62,202 nucleotides of DNA from Bacteroidota bacterium (GTDB lineage: Bacteria > Bacteroidota > Bacteroidia > Cytophagales > Cyclobacteriaceae), in NCBI GenBank assembly GCA_018266055.1, contig JAFDYT010000016.1, positions 60,710-122,911 on the forward strand, in the 5' to 3' direction. The notes under the pieces were generated by a model. That model was given only the letters and a program-made list of their open reading frames with translations. It was not told where the DNA came from and made no database searches. The number at the start of each line of letters is the position of its first letter. Position 1 is the first letter of the stretch. Shown in pieces: positions 52,024-60,197 of this stretch. The position numbers and the translations under genes are program-made.

Positions 52024-52698
52024 ATGGCCGAAAAAAGCAGCATTTTTGACATGATTGGACCCGTTATGATTGGTCCGTCGAGCTCACATACGGCTGGGGT
52101 AGTGCGTATTGCACGCGCTGCGGTAAAGATCCTGGGGGGCATCCCCGATGAAGCTGAAATCGTATTTTACAACTCTTTTGCCCGTACCTACGAAGGCCAT
52201 GGAAGTGATCGGGCTATTCTGGCGGGTTTAATGGATTTTGAAACCGACGACACCCGGATAAAAGAAGCAATAGAAATTGCCACTCAACGTGGTTTAAAAT
52301 TCCATTTCAAGTCGATTGGAAATGCGTCTACGCTCCATCCGAATTCCATTCGCTTAAAGCTGAAAAAAGGAGCACACGAGGTTGAAGTATTGGGCGAAAG
52401 TAAAGGCGGTGGCATTATCAACATCGCGGAGGTAGATGGCTTCAAAGCCGACTTTTCAGCCAATCTTCATACCATTATTATTTTTGCCGACGACGTGAAG
52501 GGGAGTGTGGCATTCATTGCCAACGTGCTGGCACACGACGATGCCAATATCGCGACCATGTCAGTATCCCGTAAGGGGAAAAATGACCTGGCCTGCTTGG
52601 TGATCGAAATGGATTCGGGCATTAAGCCTGTAACATTTGATTATCTGAAGAGTCTAAGATGGATTAAAGAAGTAATTTATATTCCCCAAATTCAATAG
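52024..52698 (+). CDS. sdaAB: L-serine dehydratase, beta subunit
   Basis: A 224-residue protein matching the beta chain of the iron-sulfur serine dehydratase that converts L-serine to pyruvate and ammonia. IGPVMIGPSSSHTAGVVRIARAA (about 12-34) is the family signature and an ACT-like domain lies at about 150-220 (LHTIIIFADDVKGSVAFIANVLAHDDANIATM). The alpha (4Fe-4S) subunit is not in the window, so it must be encoded elsewhere, as happens in several Bacteroidota. The gene is followed 8 nt later by a TolC-type gene. Confidence 0.92.
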   Translation: MAEKSSIFDMIGPVMIGPSSSHTAGVVRIARAAVKILGGIPDEAEIVFYNSFARTYEGHGSDRAILAGLMDFETDDTRIKEAIEIATQRGLKFHFKSIGNASTLHPNSIRLKLKKGAHEVEVLGESKGGGIINIAEVDGFKADFSANLHTIIIFADDVKGSVAFIANVLAHDDANIATMSVSRKGKNDLACLVIEMDSGIKPVTFDYLKSLRWIKEVIYIPQIQ

Positions 52699-52705
52699 GT
52701 TAATT

Positions 52706-54142
52706 ATGAAGAGAATTATACTCGTTTCACTTTTTACTTTCCTTACTTATCTCACCTACGCCCAAGTTCAGCAAATGACATTGCAGGAATGCGTTAAGGT
52801 GGCTCTTGACAATAACCTCACCGTGAAGCGTAGTGTCTATAATGTGGAGACCAATTCCATAAACCTGTTGGGTGCGAAAGGTAATTTCCTTCCTACGCTC
52901 AACTTGAATGGATCGGGAAGTCAAAACTACGGACGTAACCTCAACCCGGTAACGTACCAGTATTTTCAGGGCGTTACCCGAACGGTCAACCCATCACTTA
53001 CCGGTCAGGTTTTGTTGTTCAATGGATTGAGAAATCAATACACGTATCGTCAAAACAAAAAATATTTTGATGCGGCCGACCTTGATCTTCAAAAGGCAAA
53101 AAATGATGTGATCATCGCCGTAGTTACAAATTATACGACCGTAATTCTTAATAAAGAGTTGCTTGAAAATGCCAAGTTTCAACTTAACTCCAGCGAGCAG
53201 CAACTGGACAGGATCAGAAAGCAAGTAGCGGCTGGAGCATTGCCCAAGAGTAATGAATTAAACCAGGAAGCAACGGTAGCCACCAACGAGACTAACCTTA
53301 TCAATCAGGAGAACAGTTATAACCTTTCGCTGCTCACCCTAAAACAATCCATGCAAGTACCGGCTTCGAACAAATTTGAGGTCGTTGTTCCGGATATTCC
53401 GATGGAAGATTTAACCATTACACAGTCACCGGAAGAGATTTATGAAATATCTACCAAGAATCTTCCCCAAGTGAAAAGTGCATTGCTAAAAGTAGACGCT
53501 GCACAATATGCACTGAAAGCAGCCCGCGCAGGTTATTATCCAAGATTATCCTTTAGCTATGCCGCAATATCAAATTACAATAGTGCTTCTGATAAGGCAC
53601 GCTATACAATTGATCCAAGTGGAGCAATAACTCAGCAGACTATTGGATATGTTGGTGGCGATTTGTCACAGCCGGTTACAACGCCTGTTCCTCAGCAGGT
53701 TTTTGTTTCCGATGCCTATCATGTGAAAGACCAGTTGCAGGACAATCTATATAAAAATGTGGGTGTAAGTTTGTCGATTCCAATTCTGAATGGATTACAG
53801 ACTCGCACCAGCGTTCAGCAAGCGATTATCAACCGGGAATTGGCAGCGATTACGGTTAAAGAAACAGAAAACACGTTACGTCAATCCATTGAAACTGCTT
53901 ATAACAATGCAGTCGCTGCTTCTAAGACGTATGCCGCAGCATTGAAACAAGTTCGCGCCAGCGAAGAAGCGTATCGCATGACCAAGCAACGTTTTGATAA
54001 CGGTGCCGCAAACTTTGTGGAATACCAGATTTCAGCCAACGATTTGTTCTCAGCAAAGTCAACCTTATCCAGAAGCAAATACAATTTCATTCTGACGAAG
54101 AAAGTGCTGGAGTTCTATCAGGGCAAGACCATCGAATATTAA
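52706..54142 (+). CDS. TolC-family outer-membrane efflux protein
   Basis: A 478-residue TolC homologue with a signal peptide (to about residue 20, LTYLTYAQ) and two repeats of the outer-membrane factor fold: long alpha-helical hairpins (about 50-230 and 300-470) with the strand-forming segments near 75-110 and 290-370. SIPILNGLQTRTSVQQA and NYTTVILNKELL are typical. It would be the outer-membrane channel of a type I or tripartite efflux machine. The adaptor is the next gene. Confidence 0.93.
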   Translation: MKRIILVSLFTFLTYLTYAQVQQMTLQECVKVALDNNLTVKRSVYNVETNSINLLGAKGNFLPTLNLNGSGSQNYGRNLNPVTYQYFQGVTRTVNPSLTGQVLLFNGLRNQYTYRQNKKYFDAADLDLQKAKNDVIIAVVTNYTTVILNKELLENAKFQLNSSEQQLDRIRKQVAAGALPKSNELNQEATVATNETNLINQENSYNLSLLTLKQSMQVPASNKFEVVVPDIPMEDLTITQSPEEIYEISTKNLPQVKSALLKVDAAQYALKAARAGYYPRLSFSYAAISNYNSASDKARYTIDPSGAITQQTIGYVGGDLSQPVTTPVPQQVFVSDAYHVKDQLQDNLYKNVGVSLSIPILNGLQTRTSVQQAIINRELAAITVKETENTLRQSIETAYNNAVAASKTYAAALKQVRASEEAYRMTKQRFDNGAANFVEYQISANDLFSAKSTLSRSKYNFILTKKVLEFYQGKTIEY

Positions 54143-54192
54143 TTTACCCAACTACCTATAATTAAATTTTACACCCTCACTCATCTCTCTCT

Positions 54193-55602
54193 ATGGCTAA
54201 ACAAAAGAAAAAATCCAATCGGTTAATGTATTGGGGTATCGGTGCCATTGTCGCACTGATACTAATACTTGTCATCGGAAAATCACAAGGCTGGATTGGC
54301 AAGGCTCGTGAACTCGAAGTAGAGTTGGCTAAGGCCAAGAAAGTGTCCATCACAGAAAAGGTGAGTGCTTCCGGAACTGTTCAGCCTGTGACTGAAGTGA
54401 AAATTGCACCCGAAGTTTCTGGCGAGTTGATTGAATTGAATGTAGAAGATGGAGATTCGGTGAAGTTGGGTCAGCAGTTAGTGAAAATCCGTCCTGATGT
54501 TCTTCGCAGCCAGTTGGAGAGAAATGAGGCCGGCCTTAGCCAGCAACGCGCGAATGTAGAATCGAGCAAATCAGCACTCATGGTAGCCGAGGCTAACTTC
54601 ACCAAAGCAGAACTTGATTATAAAAGGCAAGAAAAATTATATGGTGAAAAAGTGATCGCTGATGCCGACTGGCAAGCTGCCGTGCAAGCCTATAACGTGG
54701 CTAAGAATAACCTCGCTTCTTCCAAGCAAAACCTGGAAGCAGCCAAGTTTGTGGTAAGCAGCACCGAAGCTTCAGTAAACGAGGCACGGGAAAATCTCAG
54801 AAAGACTACAGTGGTTGCTCCGATGAAAGGAATTGTATCCAAGCTCAGCGTGAAAAAGGGAGAGCGCGTGTTGGGAACAGCGACGATGGCAGGAACTGAA
54901 ATGCTTCGCATTGCCGATCTGAACAAAATGGAAGTGCGCGTGAACGTAAATGAAAATGACATTGTACGCGTGCATTATTACGATACCGTTTTGATTGATG
55001 TTGATGCGTACTCAAACATCAATAAACAGTTTAAGGGAATTGTGACTAACATTGCCAATACTGCCAAAGACAAAACATCTACCGATGCGATCACTGAGTT
55101 TGAAGTGCGCATTTTGATTCTGCGTTCTTCGTATGAAGATCTTATTAAAAAAGGAAATAAATTTCCTTTCCGTCCTGGTATGACGGCCAGTGTAGAGATT
55201 ATCACTAGTCGTAAGAACAACGTGTTGTCTGTTCCATTGGCTGCAGTAACTACACGCAATCCTGATGAACTTAATAAGAATGGAAAAAAAGGTGGAGGTC
55301 CGGATGGCGATGGTCCGCCAAGGGACGAGGAAGAACGTAAAGTGACGACCGCGAAAGACAAAGCCCCTGAAAAGAAAGAAGATAAGGTAGTGGTATTCGT
55401 GAACGACAAGGGTATAGCGAAGATGATGGAGGTAAAAACGGGGATCAGCGATTACGATAACATCGAAATTGTATCAGGCCTGAAAGACAGTGTGGAAGTG
55501 ATCACCGGGCCTTTCCTGGTGGTTTCGAAACGACTGAAAGAAGGTGATAAAATCATGGCTGCTAAGAAAGAAGACAAGAAAGACAAGGCCGAGAATAAGT
55601 AG
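54193..55602 (+). CDS. HlyD/MacA-type periplasmic adaptor
   Basis: A 469-residue membrane-fusion protein: N-terminal membrane anchor (about 12-30), lipoyl halves flanking a helical hairpin (about 55-225), the beta-barrel domain (about 245-345) and a C-terminal membrane-proximal domain. A disordered acidic/basic, glycine-rich insert (about 355-400, GGGPDGDGPPRDEEERK) separates the last two domains. The protein ends in a Lys/Asp-rich tail. It resembles MacA, which normally pairs with an ABC transporter (MacB) encoded next to it; here a hairpin and an unrelated gene follow, so the transporter must lie elsewhere. Confidence 0.92.
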   Translation: MAKQKKKSNRLMYWGIGAIVALILILVIGKSQGWIGKARELEVELAKAKKVSITEKVSASGTVQPVTEVKIAPEVSGELIELNVEDGDSVKLGQQLVKIRPDVLRSQLERNEAGLSQQRANVESSKSALMVAEANFTKAELDYKRQEKLYGEKVIADADWQAAVQAYNVAKNNLASSKQNLEAAKFVVSSTEASVNEARENLRKTTVVAPMKGIVSKLSVKKGERVLGTATMAGTEMLRIADLNKMEVRVNVNENDIVRVHYYDTVLIDVDAYSNINKQFKGIVTNIANTAKDKTSTDAITEFEVRILILRSSYEDLIKKGNKFPFRPGMTASVEIITSRKNNVLSVPLAAVTTRNPDELNKNGKKGGGPDGDGPPRDEEERKVTTAKDKAPEKKEDKVVVFVNDKGIAKMMEVKTGISDYDNIEIVSGLKDSVEVITGPFLVVSKRLKEGDKIMAAKKEDKKDKAENK

Positions 55603-55603
55603 T

Positions 55604-55638
55604 AAAGCATAAAGCGCAAAGCGTAAAGTTTAAAGCAG
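55604..55638 (+). repeat. Tandem heptanucleotide array (5 units)
   Basis: Five contiguous 7-nt units, AAAGCAT, AAAGCGC, AAAGCGT, AAAGTTT, AAAGCAG, begin one base after the adaptor stop codon. All share AAAG at the start, and four share AAAGC. The same word family occurs at 59329-59398. The last two units form the left arm of the hairpin that follows. Confidence 0.75.
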
Positions 55639-55682
55639 AAGGTGTGTGGGGAAAACCCAATATGCTTTCTGCTTTAAACTTT
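55625..55682 (+). terminator. Long hairpin after the adaptor gene
   Basis: A perfect 16-bp stem (AAAGTTTAAAGCAGAA at 55625-55640 with its complement at 55667-55682) followed by a T-rich tail. Inside the loop a second small stem (TGGG / CCCA around GAAAA) continues the structure. It is placed as the terminator of the sdaAB-tolC-adaptor run and lies just before ppa. An alternative 8-bp pairing (55604-55611 with 55661-55668) is mutually exclusive with the main one. Confidence 0.7.
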
Positions 55683-55695
55683 TTATTTTTACAGC

Positions 55696-56232
55696 ATGAC
55701 AAAACATCCCTGGCACGAAGCACCGATTGGAGATAATCCTCCTGAGTTTATCAATGGCATCATTGAGATTTCTACCGGCATGCGCACCAAGTATGAGGTG
55801 GACAAAGAAACAGGGTTACTACGCCTTGATCGTGTGTTGTATTCAGCAGTGTTTTATCCCGCCAACTATGGATTTATTCCCCAGACGCTGGGCGATGATC
55901 ATGACCCTCTCGATATTATGATTTTGTGTCGTGAGCCGATTCAGCCGCTTTGCCTGGTGCCTGCACGCGTAGTGGGTGTAATGCGAATGATTGACCAGGG
56001 CCTCGGCGACGAGAAAATTCTGGCCGTAGCCGAAAACGATGCGAACTCCAAACACCTTAGTGACATCAGCGAATTAGCCACTCATTTCAAACTTGAGTTG
56101 AAGGAATTCTTTGAGAGTTATAAAAAACTGGAGAACAAGGTAGTCACTGTTCCTGATTTTCAGGGAAAAGCTGTGGCGATGGAGATCATTCAAAAATCAA
56201 TTGCTACGTACAAAGAGAAGTACGGTAAGTAA
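55696..56232 (+). CDS. ppa: Inorganic pyrophosphatase
   Basis: A 178-residue family I soluble pyrophosphatase. The metal-binding cluster DHDPLDIMIL (around residues 74-83) and the ARVVGVMRMIDQGLGDEKILAV stretch (Asp in MIDQGLGDEK) are intact, as is NYGFIPQTLGDD. It hydrolyses PPi from biosynthetic reactions. The stop codon shares one base with the ATG of the heptosyltransferase gene (TAATG), so the two are translationally coupled. Confidence 0.96.
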   Translation: MTKHPWHEAPIGDNPPEFINGIIEISTGMRTKYEVDKETGLLRLDRVLYSAVFYPANYGFIPQTLGDDHDPLDIMILCREPIQPLCLVPARVVGVMRMIDQGLGDEKILAVAENDANSKHLSDISELATHFKLELKEFFESYKKLENKVVTVPDFQGKAVAMEIIQKSIATYKEKYGK

Positions 56233-57230
56233 TGCCCGGCCGCTTCCATTCTTTTTTGATTATTCAAACCGCCTTTATTGGCGACGTAATTCTAGCCACC
56301 GGACTGGTTGAAAAAATTCATCAGCATTACCCCGAGGCTCAAATTGATTTCCTGCTTAGAAAAGGAAACGAAGGCCTCTTGACAAACCATCCTCTGCTTA
56401 GAAAGGTGTTGGTGTGGGACAAGAAGCAATCGAAGATAAAGAACTTGATCAACCTTATTGGTAACGTACGACACTCACGGTATGATGTGGTGGTAAATGC
56501 ACATCGGTTTGCCAGTTCAGGTTTCATAACAGCCTTCTCGGGAAGCCCTTTGAAGATTGGTTTCAATAAAAATCCGCTCTCCCCATTCTTTACGAAGAGC
56601 ATAGCGCATGAGTTTGGCAATAAACACGAAGTAGAACGAAATCACCATCTCGTCGAATCAATCACAGACGCTCAGTTTGCCAAACCGAAGTTATATCCAT
56701 CGGTCGGCGATTTTGAAAAAGTAAAATCTTTTCAATCCCAGAAATACATCTGTGTTTCGCCGACGTCGGTCTGGTTTACGAAACAATTTCCCGCTGCGAA
56801 ATGGATTGAGTTCTTACAATCAGTGAAAAGTACAGGAATCAAAGCGTATTTGTTAGGAGCTCCTTCAGACAAAGCGGTGTGCGAGTCAATCAAACAAGAA
56901 GCCGGCGAGTTTGTGGTAAACCTGGCTGGCGAGTTATCCTTTCTTGAATCAGCGGCGCTGATGAAGAATGCTTTGATGAACTACGTCAATGACTCAGCCC
57001 CCATGCACATTGCTTCGTCTATGAATGCACCTGTTACGGCAGTGTTTTGCTCTACTGTGCCTTCGTTTGGCTTCGGACCATTATCGAATCAATCGACTGT
57101 TGTTGAGACTAAAGAAAAACTGGAATGTCGCCCTTGTGGACTGCATGGTTATCGTGCTTGTCCGAAAGGACATTTCAAATGCGCGTATAGTATTGAGAAT
57201 GATGCGTTGGTGAATGCGCTGAAACTTTGA
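56232..57230 (+). CDS. Heptosyltransferase-like glycosyltransferase (family 9)
   Basis: A 332-residue GT9 protein of the ADP-heptose:LPS heptosyltransferase family. N-terminal LIIQTAFIGDVILATGLVEKI carries the conserved acidic residue, and the C-terminal NDSAPMHIASSMNAPVTAVFCST motif is the nucleotide-sugar binding site. It probably adds a heptose or related sugar to lipopolysaccharide or another surface glycan. The acceptor is unknown. The C-terminus has a Cys-rich tail (CRPCGLHGYRACPKGHFKC) seen in several GT9 proteins and likely to bind a metal. Confidence 0.92.
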   Translation: MPGRFHSFLIIQTAFIGDVILATGLVEKIHQHYPEAQIDFLLRKGNEGLLTNHPLLRKVLVWDKKQSKIKNLINLIGNVRHSRYDVVVNAHRFASSGFITAFSGSPLKIGFNKNPLSPFFTKSIAHEFGNKHEVERNHHLVESITDAQFAKPKLYPSVGDFEKVKSFQSQKYICVSPTSVWFTKQFPAAKWIEFLQSVKSTGIKAYLLGAPSDKAVCESIKQEAGEFVVNLAGELSFLESAALMKNALMNYVNDSAPMHIASSMNAPVTAVFCSTVPSFGFGPLSNQSTVVETKEKLECRPCGLHGYRACPKGHFKCAYSIENDALVNALKL

Positions 57231-57797
57231 TCAGAAAACGTTGAGCCGTTCATACACTTTATGAATCGGCAGCCCCATCACGGTAAAATAGGAGCCGACA
57301 ATCCTTTCAATAGCCACCATCCCGATCCAATCTTGTGCACCGTAAGCTCCGGCTTTGTCACAGGGTTTGTAATGGTCTACATAAAACTCGATCTCTTCTC
57401 TGGTCAGTGTTTTGAAGGTGACATCGGTACGATCTTCAAAGCAATCGGTTTTGGTTTTGCTTTTAAGACACACGGCCGTTATCACGGTGTGTGTCTTTCC
57501 GCTTAAGTCGCTCAGCATCTGAATGGCTTCGGCGCGGTCGGCAGGTTTGTTGAGAATCTGGTCTCCGAGAATTACCACCGTGTCTGAGGCTAACACTACT
57601 TCATTGGTAATCTTATCAATCAGCGCGGCGGCTTTCTTTTCTGCGAGGTAGGAGGGAACCTTTTCAATAGGCATATCTGCAGGAAACGACTCATCAATGT
57701 GCGGCGGATCAATGGTAAAGGTTAGCCCGATTTCTTTTAACAGGAATTGCCGACGCGGTGAAGCTGAAGCGAGGATTAATTTCCTAGAGAAATGCAT
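57231..57797 (-). CDS. maf: Maf-type nucleotide pyrophosphatase
   Basis: A 188-residue Maf protein. LILASASPRRQFLLKEIGL (about 7-25) is the nucleotide-binding signature, ASDTVVILGDQILNKP contains the metal-binding Asp, and the middle KPCDKAGAYGAQDW matches the YhdE subgroup that cleaves dTTP and UTP (and modified pyrimidine nucleotides). It prevents incorporation of non-canonical nucleotides and can influence septum formation. Its stop codon directly adjoins the stop of the heptosyltransferase gene. Confidence 0.95.
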   Translation of the reverse strand: MHFSRKLILASASPRRQFLLKEIGLTFTIDPPHIDESFPADMPIEKVPSYLAEKKAAALIDKITNEVVLASDTVVILGDQILNKPADRAEAIQMLSDLSGKTHTVITAVCLKSKTKTDCFEDRTDVTFKTLTREEIEFYVDHYKPCDKAGAYGAQDWIGMVAIERIVGSYFTVMGLPIHKVYERLNVF

Positions 57798-57809
57798 TGA
57801 GTGAAATAA

Positions 57810-57841
57810 TGATTGAATGACTGAATGAACGAATTACTGAT
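57810..57841. repeat. Octamer array TGAnTGAA in the maf-GH16 spacer
   Basis: The units TGATTGAA, TGACTGAA, TGAACGAA and a degenerate TTACTGAT follow one another without gaps; a further TGAGTGAA lies at 57798-57805 after a 4-nt gap. The array fills the spacer and reaches into the stop codon of the glucanase gene. Confidence 0.5.
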
Positions 57842-58643
57842 AAATGCGAACGTAGTCCACGATCATTTGCTGAGGCCAGATGGTTGGGTCAACGCCTTGC
57901 ATGCCGCCCCAGTTGCCACCCACAGCAATATTCAAGATCAAATGAAAACGCTGATCGAAGGGCCAGCCTTTATAATCATCGGCGGGGTTTTTCTTTACGG
58001 AGTGATAGACTTTACCGTCGATTGAAAAATCAATCTGCGCTTCCTTCCAGTCGATGGCGTACACATGAAATGCATCTTGACAATCAGCTATGGTGACTTT
58101 ACCTTCCTGTTGCGTGCCTTTGATATGATTGTATTTTTCGGAGTGCAGGGTGCCGTGAATCACACCGGGATCAAAGCCTACATGCTCCATAATGTCGATT
58201 TCCCCACTTGTGGGCCAGCCACCGTATTTCCAATCTGTGGAGAGCATCCATATCGCGGGCCAGGTTCCTTTGCCGCGCGGTAGTTTGGCGCGAACTTCCA
58301 CTTTTCCGTACGTCCAATCACCCTTGTATTTGGTGACTAACCGCGCTGAGGTGAAGGCCTTCTTTCCCGCTGAATCTTTGCGCGCTTCGATGACAAGGTT
58401 TCCTTTTTCTACGCGGGCATTCTTAGGGTCGCGGGTATAGTATTGTGCTTCGTTGTTTCCCCATCCGCATACATTGGGGCAGCCGTCGCCAAGATCATAG
58501 CCCCATTTGGTAGAGTCAGGAAGTCCGCTGTAGTTAAACTCATCACTCCAAACTAATTTTTGTTTGGGTCGGGGGCTATAATGAATGCTTACCAGGGCTG
58601 TCATGCCAATGAGCAGCAATTCGGAGATACGGGCTTTTTTCAT
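57834..58643 (-). CDS. Glycoside hydrolase family 16, beta-glucanase-like
   Basis: From the ATG at 58643 the protein has 269 residues with a signal peptide (MKKARISELLLIGMTALVSI). The GH16 active site is complete: Glu148, Asp150 and Glu153 in GEIDIMEHVG. The sandwich fold is indicated by VWSDEFNYSGLPDSTKWGYD at the start and NIAVGGNWGG near the end. Laminarinase-type beta-1,3(4)-glucanase activity is likely, but GH16 also includes agarases and carrageenases, so the substrate is open. No SusC/SusD pair is nearby. Confidence 0.92.
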   Translation of the reverse strand: MKKARISELLLIGMTALVSIHYSPRPKQKLVWSDEFNYSGLPDSTKWGYDLGDGCPNVCGWGNNEAQYYTRDPKNARVEKGNLVIEARKDSAGKKAFTSARLVTKYKGDWTYGKVEVRAKLPRGKGTWPAIWMLSTDWKYGGWPTSGEIDIMEHVGFDPGVIHGTLHSEKYNHIKGTQQEGKVTIADCQDAFHVYAIDWKEAQIDFSIDGKVYHSVKKNPADDYKGWPFDQRFHLILNIAVGGNWGGMQGVDPTIWPQQMIVDYVRIYQ

Positions 58644-58774
58644 GCGTAATCTGATTTTCAATGAAGTGAAAAATACAAATGGCTTAGCTAAAACCGCAAT
58701 GCCCTGCGAAATTATTTATGTTTTGTCGGTAACCTTTCGGAAATTCAATAGTTTCCCTACCAGAACCCCAACAT

Positions 58775-59326
58775 TTGGAAGCGCTTTCAGATAACTACTT
58801 GATGGCTAAGGTGCGGGACGGTGACCCCGAACGGCTTGGCTTGCTGTATGAACGGTATAAACGGCCATTGCTTGGTTTTTTTGTCGGCATGGTCCGCGAC
58901 AAAGAACTCAGCGAGGACCTGGTGCAGAATACCTTCGTGCGCATCCTAAAGTACAAACACCTTTTTCGTGGCGACGGCGATTTCCGCACGTGGATGTATC
59001 ACATTGCCCGTAATGTGAAGAACGACCATTTCAGGAAAAACAAAGTGGCTCACGATAAGGTAGAGTTTTGGGAAGACAAACTCGGCGGTGAAGCCAGCCA
59101 CGCGGTAGATCTGCAAAGCGAAGAAGAAGCCCGCATGATCGCTGTGGCACTGGATAAACTGCCCGACGACAAAAAGGAGATCTTGTTGCTCAGCAAATAC
59201 CAGGAAAAGAAATACAAAGAGATCGGTGAGATCCTGGGGTGCTCTGAAGGAACAGTAAAAGTGAAAGTGTTCAGAGCGTTGCAGGAACTAAAGGTGATTT
59301 ATAAGCTTGTGGAGAAGGCGATGTGA
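58775..59326 (+). CDS. ECF-type RNA polymerase sigma factor
   Basis: A 183-residue sigma-70 family ECF factor. Region 2 (about 20-90) contains SEDLVQNTFVRILKYKHLF and DFRTWMYHIARNVKNDHFRKNK; region 4 (about 122-178) has LPDDKKEILLLSKYQEKKYKEIGEILGCSEGTVKVKVFRALQEL, a clean helix-turn-helix. The start is TTG at 58775, because ALSDNYLMAKVRDGD matches the usual N-terminus of this group; the internal ATG at 58802 would remove it. It is followed, after a spacer of tandem repeats, by a membrane HEAT-repeat protein that is probably its anti-sigma factor. Confidence 0.93.
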   Translation: MEALSDNYLMAKVRDGDPERLGLLYERYKRPLLGFFVGMVRDKELSEDLVQNTFVRILKYKHLFRGDGDFRTWMYHIARNVKNDHFRKNKVAHDKVEFWEDKLGGEASHAVDLQSEEEARMIAVALDKLPDDKKEILLLSKYQEKKYKEIGEILGCSEGTVKVKVFRALQELKVIYKLVEKAM

Positions 59327-59328
59327 GA

Positions 59329-59398
59329 GAAGTGGAAAGTAAAAAGTGTAAAGCTAAAAGTAGAAAGTATAGAGTTAGAAGTAGAAAGTGTAAAGCAA
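59329..59398 (+). repeat. Tandem heptanucleotide array (10 units)
   Basis: Ten contiguous 7-nt units fill the 78-nt spacer between the sigma factor and the next gene: GAAGTGG, AAAGTAA, AAAGTGT, AAAGCTA, AAAGTAG, AAAGTAT, AGAGTTA, GAAGTAG, AAAGTGT, AAAGCAA. A higher-order period of 21 nt (three units) is visible: AAGTAGAAAGT recurs at 59358 and 59379, and AAAGTGTAAAGC at 59343 and 59385. The array ends a few bases before the next ATG, so it is transcribed as leader or intercistronic RNA. Confidence 0.8.
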
Positions 59399-59404
59399 GC
59401 AAGT

Positions 59405-60193
59405 ATGGAAATGGACAAAGCGAAAATCGATGAGTTGGTGGCCAAGTACAACGAAGGGTTGTGCGACCCCGAAGAACTTGGACAGGTAGAGCGGCTTGTG
59501 GAAGAAGGCAAAATTCAACTGACCGACTTAAAGGAGTTGACGAAGCTGGAAGAACATCTTCACCGCTTGATTGAACCTACTCCGAGCAAACAACTTGACT
59601 CGCGTTTCTATGAAATGCTCGCAGGTCAAACTCAACGCGTGGCGCCTGAACAGTTTATGTGGAGTTGGTTTTCATCGAAAGCATGGTTCCCTAAGTTTTC
59701 CATCGGCGTCTCGTTGCTTGTGGCAGGCTTTGCCGGCGGTATGTTGATTCAGAAAAATGCCGGCGGCCATGAGGTAGTCAAGCTATCGGGCGAAGTCGCT
59801 GAACTGAAGGAAGTAGTCATGCTTTCCATGCTTGAAAAAGAATCAGCTACTGACCGGCTGAAAGCCGTAAGTCTGAGTAGTGAGATTGAAGGCAAGAGCA
59901 ACCGCGTCACCGAAGCGTTGATCAAAACCCTCAACTCCGATCCCAGCGTCAATGTACGGCTTGCGGCGCTTGATGCACTTCAGCCGTATGCCAAGGCATC
60001 GTCGGTGCGCGAGGCGTTGGTGCGATCCATCTCACAACAGGATTCCCCGCTGGTACAGGTAGCCCTGGCCGACCTGATGGCTACGTTGCAAGAGAAGTCT
60101 TCCGTCACCGAGTTGAAGAAACTCCTCAAACAACGCTCTACGCCTAAAGAAGTAAAGAAACGAATTGAAGAAAACATTAAAGTCTTAATCTGA
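59405..60193 (+). CDS. Membrane HEAT-repeat protein, probable anti-sigma factor
   Basis: A 262-residue protein: an acidic helical N-terminal cytoplasmic domain (1-90, KIDELVAKYNEGLCDPEELGQVERLVEEG), one membrane helix (about 95-115) and a C-terminal HEAT-repeat domain (about 150-262, NSDPSVNVRLAALDALQPYAKASSVREALVRSIS, QVALADLMATLQEK) that would lie in the periplasm. The position directly after an ECF sigma gene and the single-pass layout fit an anti-sigma factor; a HEAT-repeat sensor domain is unusual for that role. It lacks the zinc-binding ZAS motif. Function is inferred from context. Confidence 0.72.
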   Translation: MEMDKAKIDELVAKYNEGLCDPEELGQVERLVEEGKIQLTDLKELTKLEEHLHRLIEPTPSKQLDSRFYEMLAGQTQRVAPEQFMWSWFSSKAWFPKFSIGVSLLVAGFAGGMLIQKNAGGHEVVKLSGEVAELKEVVMLSMLEKESATDRLKAVSLSSEIEGKSNRVTEALIKTLNSDPSVNVRLAALDALQPYAKASSVREALVRSISQQDSPLVQVALADLMATLQEKSSVTELKKLLKQRSTPKEVKKRIEENIKVLI

Positions 60194-60197
60194 CATC

